Shown here one piece after another: positions 1 to 7,624 of a stretch of DNA of 64,000 bases; the stretch's first letter is position 1, and every line of letters begins with the position of its first letter. This stretch comes from Ruminiclostridium sp. (lineage in GTDB: Bacteria > Bacillota > Clostridia > Oscillospirales > Ruminococcaceae), in the NCBI GenBank assembly GCA_017624025.1, contig JAGANY010000016.1, forward strand, positions 1 through 64,000. The letters are read 5' to 3'. The translations under genes were made by a program, and so were the position numbers. The notes under the pieces were generated by a model that did not search any database, had not been told where the DNA came from, and saw only the letters and a list, made by a program, of their open reading frames with translations.

Positions 1-101
1 ATACGCCTGTTGTTCATTTTAAATTAGCCGCCGTTTAGTCAATAACCATTAGTGTTTTTGAATACTTCTATATGGTCATCGCCCTAAAACCGCCCCGTTT
101 T

Positions 102-1961
102 TTAATATACAAATGATACATACCTGTTATAATCGGTATCTATGGTGAGATAGTGTGCTTCCACATTAGCTACGCTTCCGCCTTTATAGGTACATCTTAC
201 GGTTAGCGTCTGGCTATAGAGATAGTCTTTTTTAATAGTCTCGTTTATAATATCCTCGAGACCGTTTTCTTGTGCCCTTAAGGAGCATACCCAGCGTATA
301 GCGGTTTCGGCAACCTCGGAAGCGGTTACCTTTCCGTCACTGCCCTCGAAATAAAGTTCAATAGAAAAATACGGGTCAATATTAATGAGTGGCTTGCCCT
401 TATCATCGAAATATTGTCTCGATTCTTCATTCATAGTTCCGAGAACAGCCTTTATAAATGCCTCGTGGGAGGTATATGCGTCGGGGAACATCTGGTACAT
501 TTCATTATCCTCGTATTCCTCGGGACGAGCTTTAAAAAGCTCTGCCTGTGATTTATATGATTCTTCGGACATAAAATCGTAAAGGAATTTAACCATAAAC
601 AATTCGCCCTCATCCTCGGCAGTCATAGCTCTGTATTGTCCGTTACCGTAAACCGCAATTATAGCCTCGCCGTCTTTTATGAGAAGCTCGGTAGCTGTAT
701 CCAAAAGGATATCATCAGGCATATATTCCTCGAAGGAGGGGTCGGAAAGGGGTAATTTGGTAGTAAGATAAGGAATCTGCTCTTCCTTAGGAGCAGTTGT
801 TGTGACGGTTGTTTCTGGAGCTGTAGTTTTGGGAACAGTCGTTTCGGGTGTTTCTGTTTCGGGAGTTTCGGTTGCAACAGTTGTTATCTCCTCTCCGTTT
901 ACGAATGTTGCATAAATAATGCAGTATTCGCCGGGGTCGAGAGTGTTGTCGAAGGTGTATCCTTCCTTTTTCATATCGTAGGTAGTCTGGCTGATATTTT
1001 CGAGGTCGGGCTTTCCGTCTGTCCATTTTATCGTATCGACGCAATTATCGTGGAAGGGATATTCAATCATCATCCAATCTGTCTCATAGAAAACCTGGAA
1101 CCATTCAAGCTTCTCACGGATATCCGTAACGGGCTTATCGTAAATATTTGTAAGCTTGTAATAGCCGTGATAATATCCTATCATATCCACATAGTCCATA
1201 CCGTCGGTAAGCTGTAGCATCGGATTTCCGTCATCATCCACAATGACGGTTTCCCATTTTCCTGTAAATGTTTTATGAATAGGAACTTTTGTCTCGGGCT
1301 TTGTTGTGGTTCCCGTTGTAATTTCGGTACCGTTGGTGAAGGTAACGGAGATAATACAGTATTCGTCGGGGTCGAGGGTATTATCGTAGGTATAATCCGC
1401 TTGGTAAAACACCTCGAAGTATTTTTTCATATTTTCTAAATCGGGCTTTCCGTTTTCCCAATCTATCATATCCATACAATTATCCCCGAAAGGATATTCC
1501 ACTCTCATCTCTTCAACTTCGGCGAAATCCGAAAAGCTTTCGAGCTTCTCACGGACATCGGTAACGGTTTTATCGGAAACGTTCGTAAGCTTATAATACC
1601 CGTGATAATAGCCTACCCAATCCACATAATCTATACCGTCCGTAAGAGCAAGAAGCACCTCTCCGTTTTCATCGGTATAAACAGGTCCGCCGTAAATATC
1701 CTCGGGGGAGAGGGTGGTGGTGACCATGGTTGTTACAGGGGTAGTTGTGATATGGGGGGCAGTTGTAACGTTTGTTGTTTCCGAAGCGGTAGTTGTGGTT
1801 ATTACGGGGATAAGGGTTTCAGAATCGTCTGTGTCTATGGGTTCGTATTTTTTATCATTGAAGCCAGCGTCAAAGTCCGTGTCTGTACGTTCCTTACAGC
1901 CCGAAATAAGCAATACACCGCACAAAGCAAGGGAGATAATTTTTTTAATACTTTTATTCAT
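102..1961 (-). CDS. Lipoprotein with a duplicated extracellular domain and Thr-rich linkers
   Basis: The 619-residue protein begins with a lipoprotein signal peptide whose lipobox ends in LISGC (Cys22), so it should be anchored to the outer face of the membrane. Residues 50-90 and 362-392 are Thr/Pro-rich linkers. Between them sit two copies of a domain of about 114 residues (about 102-215 and 248-361) sharing the core GYYHGYYKLTN, a ...TDxREKLE segment, GKPDLEN and DNTLDP.EYCII. A third, different region (about 400-619) follows. I do not recognise either domain and assign no function. The start is supported by GAGGTAAATT just before ATG. It has its own promoter and no close partner in the operon sense. 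Confidence 0.85.
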   Translation of the reverse strand: MNKSIKKIISLALCGVLLISGCKERTDTDFDAGFNDKKYEPIDTDDSETLIPVITTTTASETTNVTTAPHITTTPVTTMVTTTLSPEDIYGGPVYTDENGEVLLALTDGIDYVDWVGYYHGYYKLTNVSDKTVTDVREKLESFSDFAEVEEMRVEYPFGDNCMDMIDWENGKPDLENMKKYFEVFYQADYTYDNTLDPDEYCIISVTFTNGTEITTGTTTKPETKVPIHKTFTGKWETVIVDDDGNPMLQLTDGMDYVDMIGYYHGYYKLTNIYDKPVTDIREKLEWFQVFYETDWMMIEYPFHDNCVDTIKWTDGKPDLENISQTTYDMKKEGYTFDNTLDPGEYCIIYATFVNGEEITTVATETPETETPETTVPKTTAPETTVTTTAPKEEQIPYLTTKLPLSDPSFEEYMPDDILLDTATELLIKDGEAIIAVYGNGQYRAMTAEDEGELFMVKFLYDFMSEESYKSQAELFKARPEEYEDNEMYQMFPDAYTSHEAFIKAVLGTMNEESRQYFDDKGKPLINIDPYFSIELYFEGSDGKVTASEVAETAIRWVCSLRAQENGLEDIINETIKKDYLYSQTLTVRCTYKGGSVANVEAHYLTIDTDYNRYVSFVY

Positions 1962-1998
1962 AATTTACCTCTCATAGTTTAACAGATTACTATACTAT

Positions 1999-2026
1999 AT
2001 TATAACACTTATATTTTTGTTGTCAA
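1999..2026 (-). promoter_or_regulatory. Sigma-A-type promoter for the lipoprotein gene
   Basis: On the minus strand the sequence reads TTGACA (2021-2026), a 16-bp spacer and TATAAT (1999-2004), with TG one base before the -10 (extended -10). It points at the gene starting at 1961. Confidence 0.75.
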
Positions 2027-2027
2027 T

Positions 2028-2058
2028 AAAACCCGTAAAGAAAAATCTTCACGGGTTT
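2028..2058 (-). terminator. Rho-independent terminator after the AGCS symporter
   Basis: ACCCGTGAAG pairs with CTTTACGGGT around a six-base loop, followed on the minus strand by TTTTATT. It begins a few bases after the symporter stop codon and overlaps the promoter of the next gene. Confidence 0.75.
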
Positions 2059-2063
2059 AAAGT

Positions 2064-3614
2064 TTATTTTGTTGAAGCTGTTTCTCTTTCCTGCTGTTCC
2101 TCGAGCATTATTTTTGCTGAATACTCATTCTGGATTTCGGGAATTGACGAAACCATAGGCTCTATTGCCTTATGCTTTATTTTTCTGTCGATATAGTTCT
2201 TTGTAATCTTCATAACTATCGGACAGAGAGCAATAACACCGATAAGGTTAGGTATCATCATCATACCGTTAAAGGTATCGGAAATGTCCCAGGCAATGCT
2301 TGAAGTAAGAACAGAGCCTGCAATAATCATAGGAACGAAGATGAACTTATAAATCTTACCGCCCTTAATACCGAAAAGGTATTCAACGGACTTTGTACCG
2401 TAATGTGACCAGCCGAGAACGGTAGTGAATGCAAACATAAGCACGCATATAGCGACGAACATCTCGCCGGGCTTGCCAAAGACGTTGCCGAAAGCCTGTG
2501 CTACGAGAGTGTCGGCATTTTCGCCTAAGAACTGACCGGTTGAAAGGTCGATAGAGCCCGAGGAAAGAACAACGATAGCTGTCATTGTACAAACCACCAT
2601 AGTATCTGCAAATACCTCGAATATACCCCACATACCCTGTACTACAGGTTCCTTTACGTGGGAAGCGGAATGAACCATAACGGAAGAACCGAGACCTGCC
2701 TCGTTGGAGAATACGCCTCTCTTACAGCCCTGTGTAACAACTTCCTTTACTGTTATGCCGACGAAACCGCCGACTACTGCTTCCGCACCGAAAGCGAACT
2801 TAAAGATTGCAGCAAACATATCGCCGATTTTTTCTATATTAATGAAGAAGATTATAAGACAGCCTATAACATAAGCACAAGCCATAAAGGGTACAAGCTT
2901 TTCAGCGGTAGCGGCGATACGCTTAAGACCTCCGAAGATAATAAGACCTCCTACAATCATAAGCACGATGCCGATAATAAGGGAAGTGATCTTTATACCG
3001 CCGACAGTACCGAGATCAACACCCGATAAGAAAGCAGATTCGAGGTTTATTGTGATTTTATTTATCTGACCGATATTGCCGATACCGAAAGAAGCGAGGA
3101 TAGCACAGATAGAGAAGATAACAGCAAGCACCTTACCGATAGTCTTACAGTTCTTATACTTTCCGAGACCGTCGCGGAGGTAATACATAGCACCGCCGGA
3201 CCATTCGCCTTTTTCGTTCTTACGGCGGTAGTAGATACCGAGAACATTTTCTGAGAAGTTTGTCATCATTCCGAAGAAAGCGGCAACCCACATCCAGAAT
3301 ACTGCACCGGGACCGCCTGTACCGATAGCGGCAGCAACACCGGCGATATTACCTGTACCGATAGTAGCGGCGAGAGCGGTACAAAGAGCCTGGAACTGTG
3401 AAACAGTACCCTGGCCTCCTTTTTTATGTGCCTTTTTCTTAAAAAGACCGCCTACGGTCATTTTAATCCATTCTTTAATATGTACGATCTGAAAGAACTT
3501 TGTAAGGAAGGTCATTAAAATGCCTGTGCCAATAAGGATAATAAGACCGTAGTTCCATACAAAGGTGTTTACTGCACTGTTTATATCAGTGAGTGTAGTA
3601 AGAAAGCTATTCAT
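2064..3614 (-). CDS. Alanine/glycine:sodium symporter, AGCS family (AlsT/DagA-like)
   Basis: The 516-residue polytopic membrane protein matches the AGCS family along its length: an N-terminal NTFVWNYGLIILIGTGILMT helix, a conserved GTVSQFQALCTALAATIGTG segment near residues 68-88, GGPGAVFWMWVAAFFGM, and NEAGLGSS in the middle. Members import alanine, glycine or related amino acids with Na+. The length is usual for the family (about 450-540). RBS GAGGTAATATTT precedes the ATG. It is a single-gene unit with a promoter upstream and a hairpin terminator downstream. The substrate cannot be fixed from sequence. Confidence 0.92.
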   Translation of the reverse strand: MNSFLTTLTDINSAVNTFVWNYGLIILIGTGILMTFLTKFFQIVHIKEWIKMTVGGLFKKKAHKKGGQGTVSQFQALCTALAATIGTGNIAGVAAAIGTGGPGAVFWMWVAAFFGMMTNFSENVLGIYYRRKNEKGEWSGGAMYYLRDGLGKYKNCKTIGKVLAVIFSICAILASFGIGNIGQINKITINLESAFLSGVDLGTVGGIKITSLIIGIVLMIVGGLIIFGGLKRIAATAEKLVPFMACAYVIGCLIIFFINIEKIGDMFAAIFKFAFGAEAVVGGFVGITVKEVVTQGCKRGVFSNEAGLGSSVMVHSASHVKEPVVQGMWGIFEVFADTMVVCTMTAIVVLSSGSIDLSTGQFLGENADTLVAQAFGNVFGKPGEMFVAICVLMFAFTTVLGWSHYGTKSVEYLFGIKGGKIYKFIFVPMIIAGSVLTSSIAWDISDTFNGMMMIPNLIGVIALCPIVMKITKNYIDRKIKHKAIEPMVSSIPEIQNEYSAKIMLEEQQERETASTK

Positions 3615-3645
3615 AAATATTACCTCTTAAAAAAATAATCACTCT

Positions 3646-3674
3646 ATTATATCATTATATAGGTTAAAATTCAA
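3646..3674 (-). promoter_or_regulatory. Promoter for the AGCS symporter gene
   Basis: Minus strand: TTGAAT (3669-3674), 17-bp spacer, TATAAT (3646-3651). The -10 lies about 30 bp before the start codon. Confidence 0.65.
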
Positions 3675-3747
3675 CTAAAAATAACAATTCTGTATAATTG
3701 TACAAAAAAACAAGCGTCTTTTTGTTAAATAAATCACAAATAAGACG

Positions 3748-3845
3748 TAAAAAAACAGCACTGTCACCAGTACTGTTCTTTCCCAACCCATTTTAATTTT
3801 ATAACATTTTCAGAGAAACAACGCATTCGTTGTCATTAACTTTCT
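3748..3845 (-). ncRNA. Predicted small RNA, copy 1 of a tandem pair
   Basis: A stand-alone transcription unit of about 95 nt: promoter at 3852-3879, then a run without a convincing ORF or RBS, then a hairpin with a T tract. It aligns with the unit at 3932-4025. The two share the promoter, a TGAAAATG segment, an AAAATGRGTTGGGAA segment before the terminator, and the terminator fold. The central part differs by substitutions and a deletion that would change any reading frame, which favours RNA over peptide. The 5' end is inferred from the -10. Confidence 0.6.
3749..3777 (-). terminator. Terminator of small RNA copy 1
   Basis: AACAG plus ACTG pair with CAGT plus CTGTT around one C/A mismatch and a four-base loop, then TTTTTTT on the minus strand (3749-3755). 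Confidence 0.75.
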
Positions 3846-3851
3846 GATATT

Positions 3852-3879
3852 AATATACCATAGTTTTCCATAAAGTCAA
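3852..3879 (-). promoter_or_regulatory. Promoter of small RNA copy 1
   Basis: TTGACT (3874-3879), 16-bp spacer, TATATT (3852-3857), with TGG just before the -10. The spacer is nearly identical to that of copy 2. Confidence 0.7.
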
Positions 3880-3885
3880 TTTATC

Positions 3886-3925
3886 TGTGAAGTTCAGCAA
3901 AAAAATGTGAAGTTTGGATTTACAG
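3886..3925 (-). promoter_or_regulatory. Direct repeats upstream of small RNA copy 1 (VirR-box-like)
   Basis: Two AACTTCACA-containing units repeat with a period of exactly 20 bp; the proximal one ends about 6 bp from the -35. The proximal unit reads GCTGAACTTCAC and the distal one is partly degenerate. The direct-repeat layout, about two helical turns apart and upstream of -35, is the pattern used by LytTR-family regulators. Confidence 0.55.
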
Positions 3926-3931
3926 TGAAAT

Positions 3932-3959
3932 AAAAAACAGCACCGTTACCGATGCTGTT
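3932..3959 (-). terminator. Terminator of small RNA copy 2
   Basis: AACAGCA pairs with TGCTGTT, with an inner CG/CG pairing, followed by TTTTTT on the minus strand. Confidence 0.8.
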
Positions 3960-4025
3960 CTTCCCAACTCATTTTAATATATATCATTTTCAAGAAACAA
4001 ACGTTTTTGTGTTTTGTTCTTCATT
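3932..4025 (-). ncRNA. Predicted small RNA, copy 2 of a tandem pair
   Basis: Same architecture as 3748-3845: extended -10 promoter, about 90 nt, GC hairpin and T tract. A 16-codon frame (MKNKTQKRLF...) starts near the 5' end, but it has no RBS and is not preserved in copy 1, so I treat the product as RNA. The gene lies downstream of, and on the same strand as, the LytTR regulator at 5073-5798. Confidence 0.6.
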
Positions 4026-4031
4026 GACTTT

Positions 4032-4059
4032 ACTATACCATAGTTTTCCAAAAAGTCAA
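4032..4059 (-). promoter_or_regulatory. Promoter of small RNA copy 2
   Basis: TTGACT (4054-4059), 16-bp spacer, TATAGT (4032-4037), with TGG immediately before the -10. Confidence 0.75.
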
Positions 4060-4065
4060 TTTTTC

Positions 4066-4105
4066 TGTGAAGTTCTGCAAAAAAATGTGAAGTTCTGCAA
4101 AAAAC
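4066..4105 (-). promoter_or_regulatory. Perfect 20-bp direct repeats upstream of small RNA copy 2 (VirR-box-like)
   Basis: Two copies of a 20-bp unit containing GCAGAACTTCAC lie head to tail, identical except for the outermost base, and end about 6 bp upstream of the -35. As I recall it, the C. perfringens VirR box half-site is CCAGTTNTNCAC, which agrees at CAG and TTCAC. No other copy of the unit was noticed in the window outside the two small-RNA promoters. Confidence 0.6.
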
Positions 4106-4143
4106 GCCTGCTGATATGCTTACAGAGGTATTATAGGCGATTA

Positions 4144-4310
4144 TCGGGAGAAACCTTTCTGAAGAAAGATTTTCTCCCGAACCCACTTCCAAAGACTTTT
4201 AATATAAATTAAAGAACCACAGGCTACACCTGTGGTTCTTTAATTTATACTGAAAGTTTTCAGAAGGGAGTTTGAGGGAAAGCCCTTTTTCAAAAGGGTT
4301 TCCCTCAATA
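4144..4310. repeat. Family 1 structured inverted repeat, copy A
   Basis: The left arm (gggagaaacctttctg..., 4146-4198) is the approximate reverse complement of the right arm (4252-4309), and each arm itself folds into a GAGGGAAA-CCCTTT hairpin. The centre is a perfect 18-bp stem (4206-4223 with 4229-4246). A second copy lies at 58032-58197. Copy A lies directly after the stop codon of the 4337-5062 gene and probably also acts as a bidirectional terminator. Confidence 0.8.
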
Positions 4311-4336
4311 ATCTCTGTAATATTTCTGTAAGACTG

Positions 4337-5062
4337 TCAATAAGCGTTTGCTTTTGGGATAGAGATTTCGAGGATTTTAAGGCGGTTGTCCTCTACGGTT
4401 GTGAATGTACCGCCCATTCCTTCAGCGAGGAATTTTATTGTATCGGTATTGTCGGATTTATCCATAGGATATTTCGCAACTATCGAAATATTTTCGCCGT
4501 TATCAACTATATCGAGCTTTATTTCCTTTAAAAAGCTTCTCTTACATATATCTACTGCCGAAGAAAGCACAAAGGAAACCATACTTGTGAATTTGCTGTT
4601 AAGGCTATGTACGTTGCTTGTGTTGGAGGAGATTATTGTAATTCCGTAATTCTTGGCTTCCTCGGTACGTGCGTTTAAAATACTGCTGAGAGAATCTGAA
4701 GCAATTATCGGAATACGCGGTCCGACATCTGTGTGAACGGTGGTGTTTGCGTTTGAAGTGCTATTTAAAAGTGTGTTTAAATCTGTTCCGAAATGCTTTG
4801 TAAAATTATCAACAGGAGCGTTTGGATTTCTCTGACTGTTTAAAATAGCGTTGACTCTGCTGTCGTAGTTATAATTATTTGCTGTACCCTGTGTGCTTCC
4901 GGTTTTTGTTCCGTTTGTGAAGCTTTCGAAATTCTGACCGAAATACTGTGTAAACTTTGCGTCGCTGTTATCCATTTTACTCTGATTCATTCTGCTCTTG
5001 GCATTGGAAATGGACTTAATTACGGCAAACGCAATTATAGCAAGAAATATTAAAAATTCCAT
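4337..5062 (-). CDS. Membrane-anchored protein with a possible degenerate GHKL ATPase C-terminus
   Basis: The 241-residue protein starts with one hydrophobic helix (residues 2-17), followed by a polar Asn/Thr-rich region. The C-terminal 75 residues (FVLSSAVDICKRSF, IVDNGENISIV, EGMGGTFTTVEDNRLKILEISIP) resemble the end of a sensor-kinase ATPase fold. No phosphoacceptor His, canonical N-box Asn or glycine-rich ATP lid is visible. It starts 10 bp after the LytTR regulator stop, so the two are almost certainly cotranscribed; a sensor or anti-regulator role is an inference only. RBS AGGGGAAAATT precedes the ATG. The kinase relationship is weak. Confidence 0.6.
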   Translation of the reverse strand: MEFLIFLAIIAFAVIKSISNAKSRMNQSKMDNSDAKFTQYFGQNFESFTNGTKTGSTQGTANNYNYDSRVNAILNSQRNPNAPVDNFTKHFGTDLNTLLNSTSNANTTVHTDVGPRIPIIASDSLSSILNARTEEAKNYGITIISSNTSNVHSLNSKFTSMVSFVLSSAVDICKRSFLKEIKLDIVDNGENISIVAKYPMDKSDNTDTIKFLAEGMGGTFTTVEDNRLKILEISIPKANAY

Positions 5063-5072
5063 AATTTTCCCC

Positions 5073-5798
5073 TTATGTATGGTTTTTCTGCCAGTTGTTA
5101 TATGCCTCGTCGAATTCAGCCTTGTATGTACGGCTTATGCCTAATTCCTCTCCGCCTGTTACGGTAAGGGAGGTGTGGCTGTATTCGAGGTTTTCGATGT
5201 GGTTGAGGTTTACGATTATGCGGTTGTGTATTCGTACAAAAACCTTATCCGGAAGGATTTCAAGAGCGTTCTGAATCTTATCGCGGGTTATTATTTCCTC
5301 ACCGCTGGTAAGATGGTAGAAAAGGTTGTTCTTCTCACTGTTTACATAAATAAGCTCATCGGGTTTTATGTATATCTTATCGTTGTAGGGAAGCTCTATA
5401 CATATCCGTCTGCTCGATTCGAGGGCGTTAAGAAGATTTTCCACAGTATGAGCGAGGCGGTTTCTCATAAGCTCCGGCGGAGATTTCGGAATGAATGCGA
5501 AGGGCTGGAAATCGAAGCTGTCATAAACGAGAGCTTCTTCTGTTGTAATAAAAATAATCTTCGTTTCGGGGGAAAGGGAGCGTATTTTTTTAGCGGCGGC
5601 AAAGCCGTCTGTATCGGGCATACGTATATCGAGAAGCACAGCGTCGAACTGTTTTTCTTCAATATCCGAAAGAAGCTTTGAAGCCTTCGGATATGCGGAA
5701 ACAACAGCTTTTTCGCCGTTTTTTTCAAATTCGTTATGCACAAGCCCCGAAATAAGCTTAAGCATAGTGAGTTCATCGTCACAGACCGCTATACGCAT
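5073..5798 (-). CDS. LytTR-family response regulator
   Basis: The 241-residue protein has an N-terminal receiver domain (CDDE acid pocket at residues 6-9, phosphoacceptor in LLDIRMPDTDG, conserved Lys in FIPKSP) and a C-terminal LytTR DNA-binding domain (IKPDELIYVNSEKNN..., VRIHNRIIVNLNHI). This is the AgrA/VirR architecture, whose members bind pairs of short direct repeats upstream of -35. It sits 18 bp after murC and 10 bp before the kinase-like gene. The direct repeats in front of the two downstream small RNAs are the obvious candidate targets. All receiver catalytic residues appear intact. Confidence 0.93.
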   Translation of the reverse strand: MRIAVCDDELTMLKLISGLVHNEFEKNGEKAVVSAYPKASKLLSDIEEKQFDAVLLDIRMPDTDGFAAAKKIRSLSPETKIIFITTEEALVYDSFDFQPFAFIPKSPPELMRNRLAHTVENLLNALESSRRICIELPYNDKIYIKPDELIYVNSEKNNLFYHLTSGEEIITRDKIQNALEILPDKVFVRIHNRIIVNLNHIENLEYSHTSLTVTGGEELGISRTYKAEFDEAYNNWQKNHT

Positions 5799-5816
5799 TG
5801 TTTTTCCTTTCTTTAA

Positions 5817-7205
5817 TCAGGAGAAATGTTCTACCGTTCCTCCTAAAAGCTCAATCATCTTATAAGCCGATTTATAAACATCGCCGCATCCGAATGTAAT
5901 AACGAGGTCGCCCTCTTCTGCATTCTTTACGACGTATTCCGCCGCATCATCACAGGTATCAACACAGACACAGCCGTCAATTTTTTCGCCTAAATCCTTT
6001 GAATAGATATTAAAAGTGTTCTTTTCTCTGCTTCCCATAATTTCCGTAAGAACTACCTTATCGGCAATTTTAAGTGCGTCGGCAAATTCATTAAGCAGAG
6101 TTGCGGTTCTTGAATAGGTGAAGGGCTGGTGTACCGCCCATACACGCTTGAAGTTCATTTTCTTTGCGGTTTCGAGAAGAGTTTTTACTTCCGTAGGGTG
6201 ATGTGCGTAGTCATCAACTATCGTTATTCCCTTTATTTCGGCGAGACGCTCGAAACGTCTTACTGCACCGAAAAATGTGGATAAGCCCTTATTTATGGAT
6301 TCGATGCTGCAGCCGTTTTCGAGAGCTGCCGCCGCTGATGCAAGGGCATTTATAACATTGTGTGCTCCGGGAACAAAGATTGAAATCGTATCGAGGAGCT
6401 CGCCCTTATGATAAAGACCGAAACGGGTATGAAAATCGGAAACCTGTTCGATATCCTTAGCGTAGTAGTCGTTTTCGGGCTTAAGACCGAAGGTAACCTT
6501 CTTGCCCTTGAAATCGCTGTTGTTAACGGCAATTATTGTATTTTCATCATCGCCGTTATAGACTATCTTATCTGTTGTAAGGTTACAGAATTTTGTAAAT
6601 GAAAGTCTCAGATTATCCATAGTCTTGAAATAATCGAGATGGTCACAGTCGATATTGAGTATAACCGAAGTATCCGGATAAAGCTTTAAAAACGTATCAA
6701 CAAATTCACAGGCTTCACATACCATAGTTTCGCTTTTTCCGCATATTCCGCTTCCGTGGATAGCCTTAAGCTTTCCGCCGATAACAGCCGTAAGGTCCAC
6801 GTTGTCGGCGAGGAAGATATGCGTGAGCATAGAGCTTGCGGTAGTTTTTCCGTGTGTACCGCATACGCATACAGCGTTTTTATATCTGCTGGTAATAAGC
6901 CCTAAAAGAACGGAGCGTTCGATAACGGGAACGCCGCTTGCTCTTGCGGCAATAAGCTCGGGGTTATCGGACATTATTGCGGCTGTATGAACGATAAGGT
7001 CGGCGCCCTCGATATTTTCCGCTCTCTGACCGAGATAAACGGGAATACCCATATTTCTTACAAGCTGTAAGGTTTCGGTTTCGTTATTGTCTGAGCCTGT
7101 AAGATAGAAGCCCTGACCGTGAAGTATCTGTGCGAGAGGGTACATTCCGCTTCCGCCGATACCGATAAAATGAATATGCTTTTTACCTGTTAAAAAATCT
7201 TCCAT
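5817..7205 (-). CDS. murC: UDP-N-acetylmuramate--L-alanine ligase
   Basis: MurC adds L-Ala to UDP-MurNAc, the first step of the peptidoglycan stem peptide, in the cytoplasm using ATP. The 462-residue sequence shows the Rossmann-type GIGGSGM (15-21), the Mur ligase P-loop GTHGKTT (116-122) and the DDYAHHPTE motif typical of MurC rather than MurD/E/F. The length is normal. RBS TTGAGGTAACTTTA precedes the ATG. The two downstream regulatory genes follow with gaps of 18 and 10 bp, an unusual companion set for murC. Confidence 0.97.
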   Translation of the reverse strand: MEDFLTGKKHIHFIGIGGSGMYPLAQILHGQGFYLTGSDNNETETLQLVRNMGIPVYLGQRAENIEGADLIVHTAAIMSDNPELIAARASGVPVIERSVLLGLITSRYKNAVCVCGTHGKTTASSMLTHIFLADNVDLTAVIGGKLKAIHGSGICGKSETMVCEACEFVDTFLKLYPDTSVILNIDCDHLDYFKTMDNLRLSFTKFCNLTTDKIVYNGDDENTIIAVNNSDFKGKKVTFGLKPENDYYAKDIEQVSDFHTRFGLYHKGELLDTISIFVPGAHNVINALASAAAALENGCSIESINKGLSTFFGAVRRFERLAEIKGITIVDDYAHHPTEVKTLLETAKKMNFKRVWAVHQPFTYSRTATLLNEFADALKIADKVVLTEIMGSREKNTFNIYSKDLGEKIDGCVCVDTCDDAAEYVVKNAEEGDLVITFGCGDVYKSAYKMIELLGGTVEHFS

Positions 7206-7342
7206 TAAAGTTACCTCAATATATATTTATCCGCTGTGATTATTCCCCGAAAAAAATTCTCTAAACAGTAAATTCTATGAATAAAGAGATAGGTTATGCT
7301 TAAAATAATAGCACAATCACAGCGAAAGGAAATGTCATAAAA

Positions 7343-7624
7343 ATGAATATAACAAATATCCGTATAAGAAAAATTATGGACGAGGGACGTCTTCGTGCGG
7401 TAGTTTCCGTTACCGTTGATGAAATGCTTGCAATCCACGATGTAAAGGTAGTACAAGGGGACGACCGCCTTTTCGTGGCTATGCCGAGCAGACGGGATGA
7501 GCTGGGAATTTTCCGTGACATCGTTCATCCCATAAGCACAGAGTCCCGTGAATACATTGAAAAAGAGGTTATACGGGCTTATGAAGAGCGTTTAGGCTCA
7601 GCCGAGGAGAACGGAAGCCTTTAA
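7343..7624 (+). CDS. spoVG: SpoVG RNA/DNA-binding regulator
   Basis: The 93-residue protein matches SpoVG along its whole length: MNITNIRIRK, VSVTVDEMLAIHDVKVV, FVAMPSRR and FRDIVHPIS. SpoVG is a small conserved nucleic-acid-binding regulator linked to sporulation, cell division and surface functions in Firmicutes. It is divergent from murC. Its last 27 bp overlap the 3' end of the convergent Nudix gene. An AAGGA RBS lies about 10 bp before the ATG. Confidence 0.95.
   Translation: MNITNIRIRKIMDEGRLRAVVSVTVDEMLAIHDVKVVQGDDRLFVAMPSRRDELGIFRDIVHPISTESREYIEKEVIRAYEERLGSAEENGSL

Noticed and set aside
3974..4192. Minus-strand open frame of 72 codons, including a 16-codon peptide inside small RNA copy 2
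   Set aside because: No RBS, it crosses the promoter, and the frame is not preserved in copy 1, while the RNA features are.
3952..4212. Plus-strand open frame of 86 codons across the small-RNA region
   Set aside because: It runs antisense through two predicted promoters, direct repeats and a terminator, and has no RBS or protein-like composition.
7206..7342. Sigma-H promoter for spoVG
   Set aside because: GATAGGTTATG is only a weak match and no proper -10 follows at the right distance.
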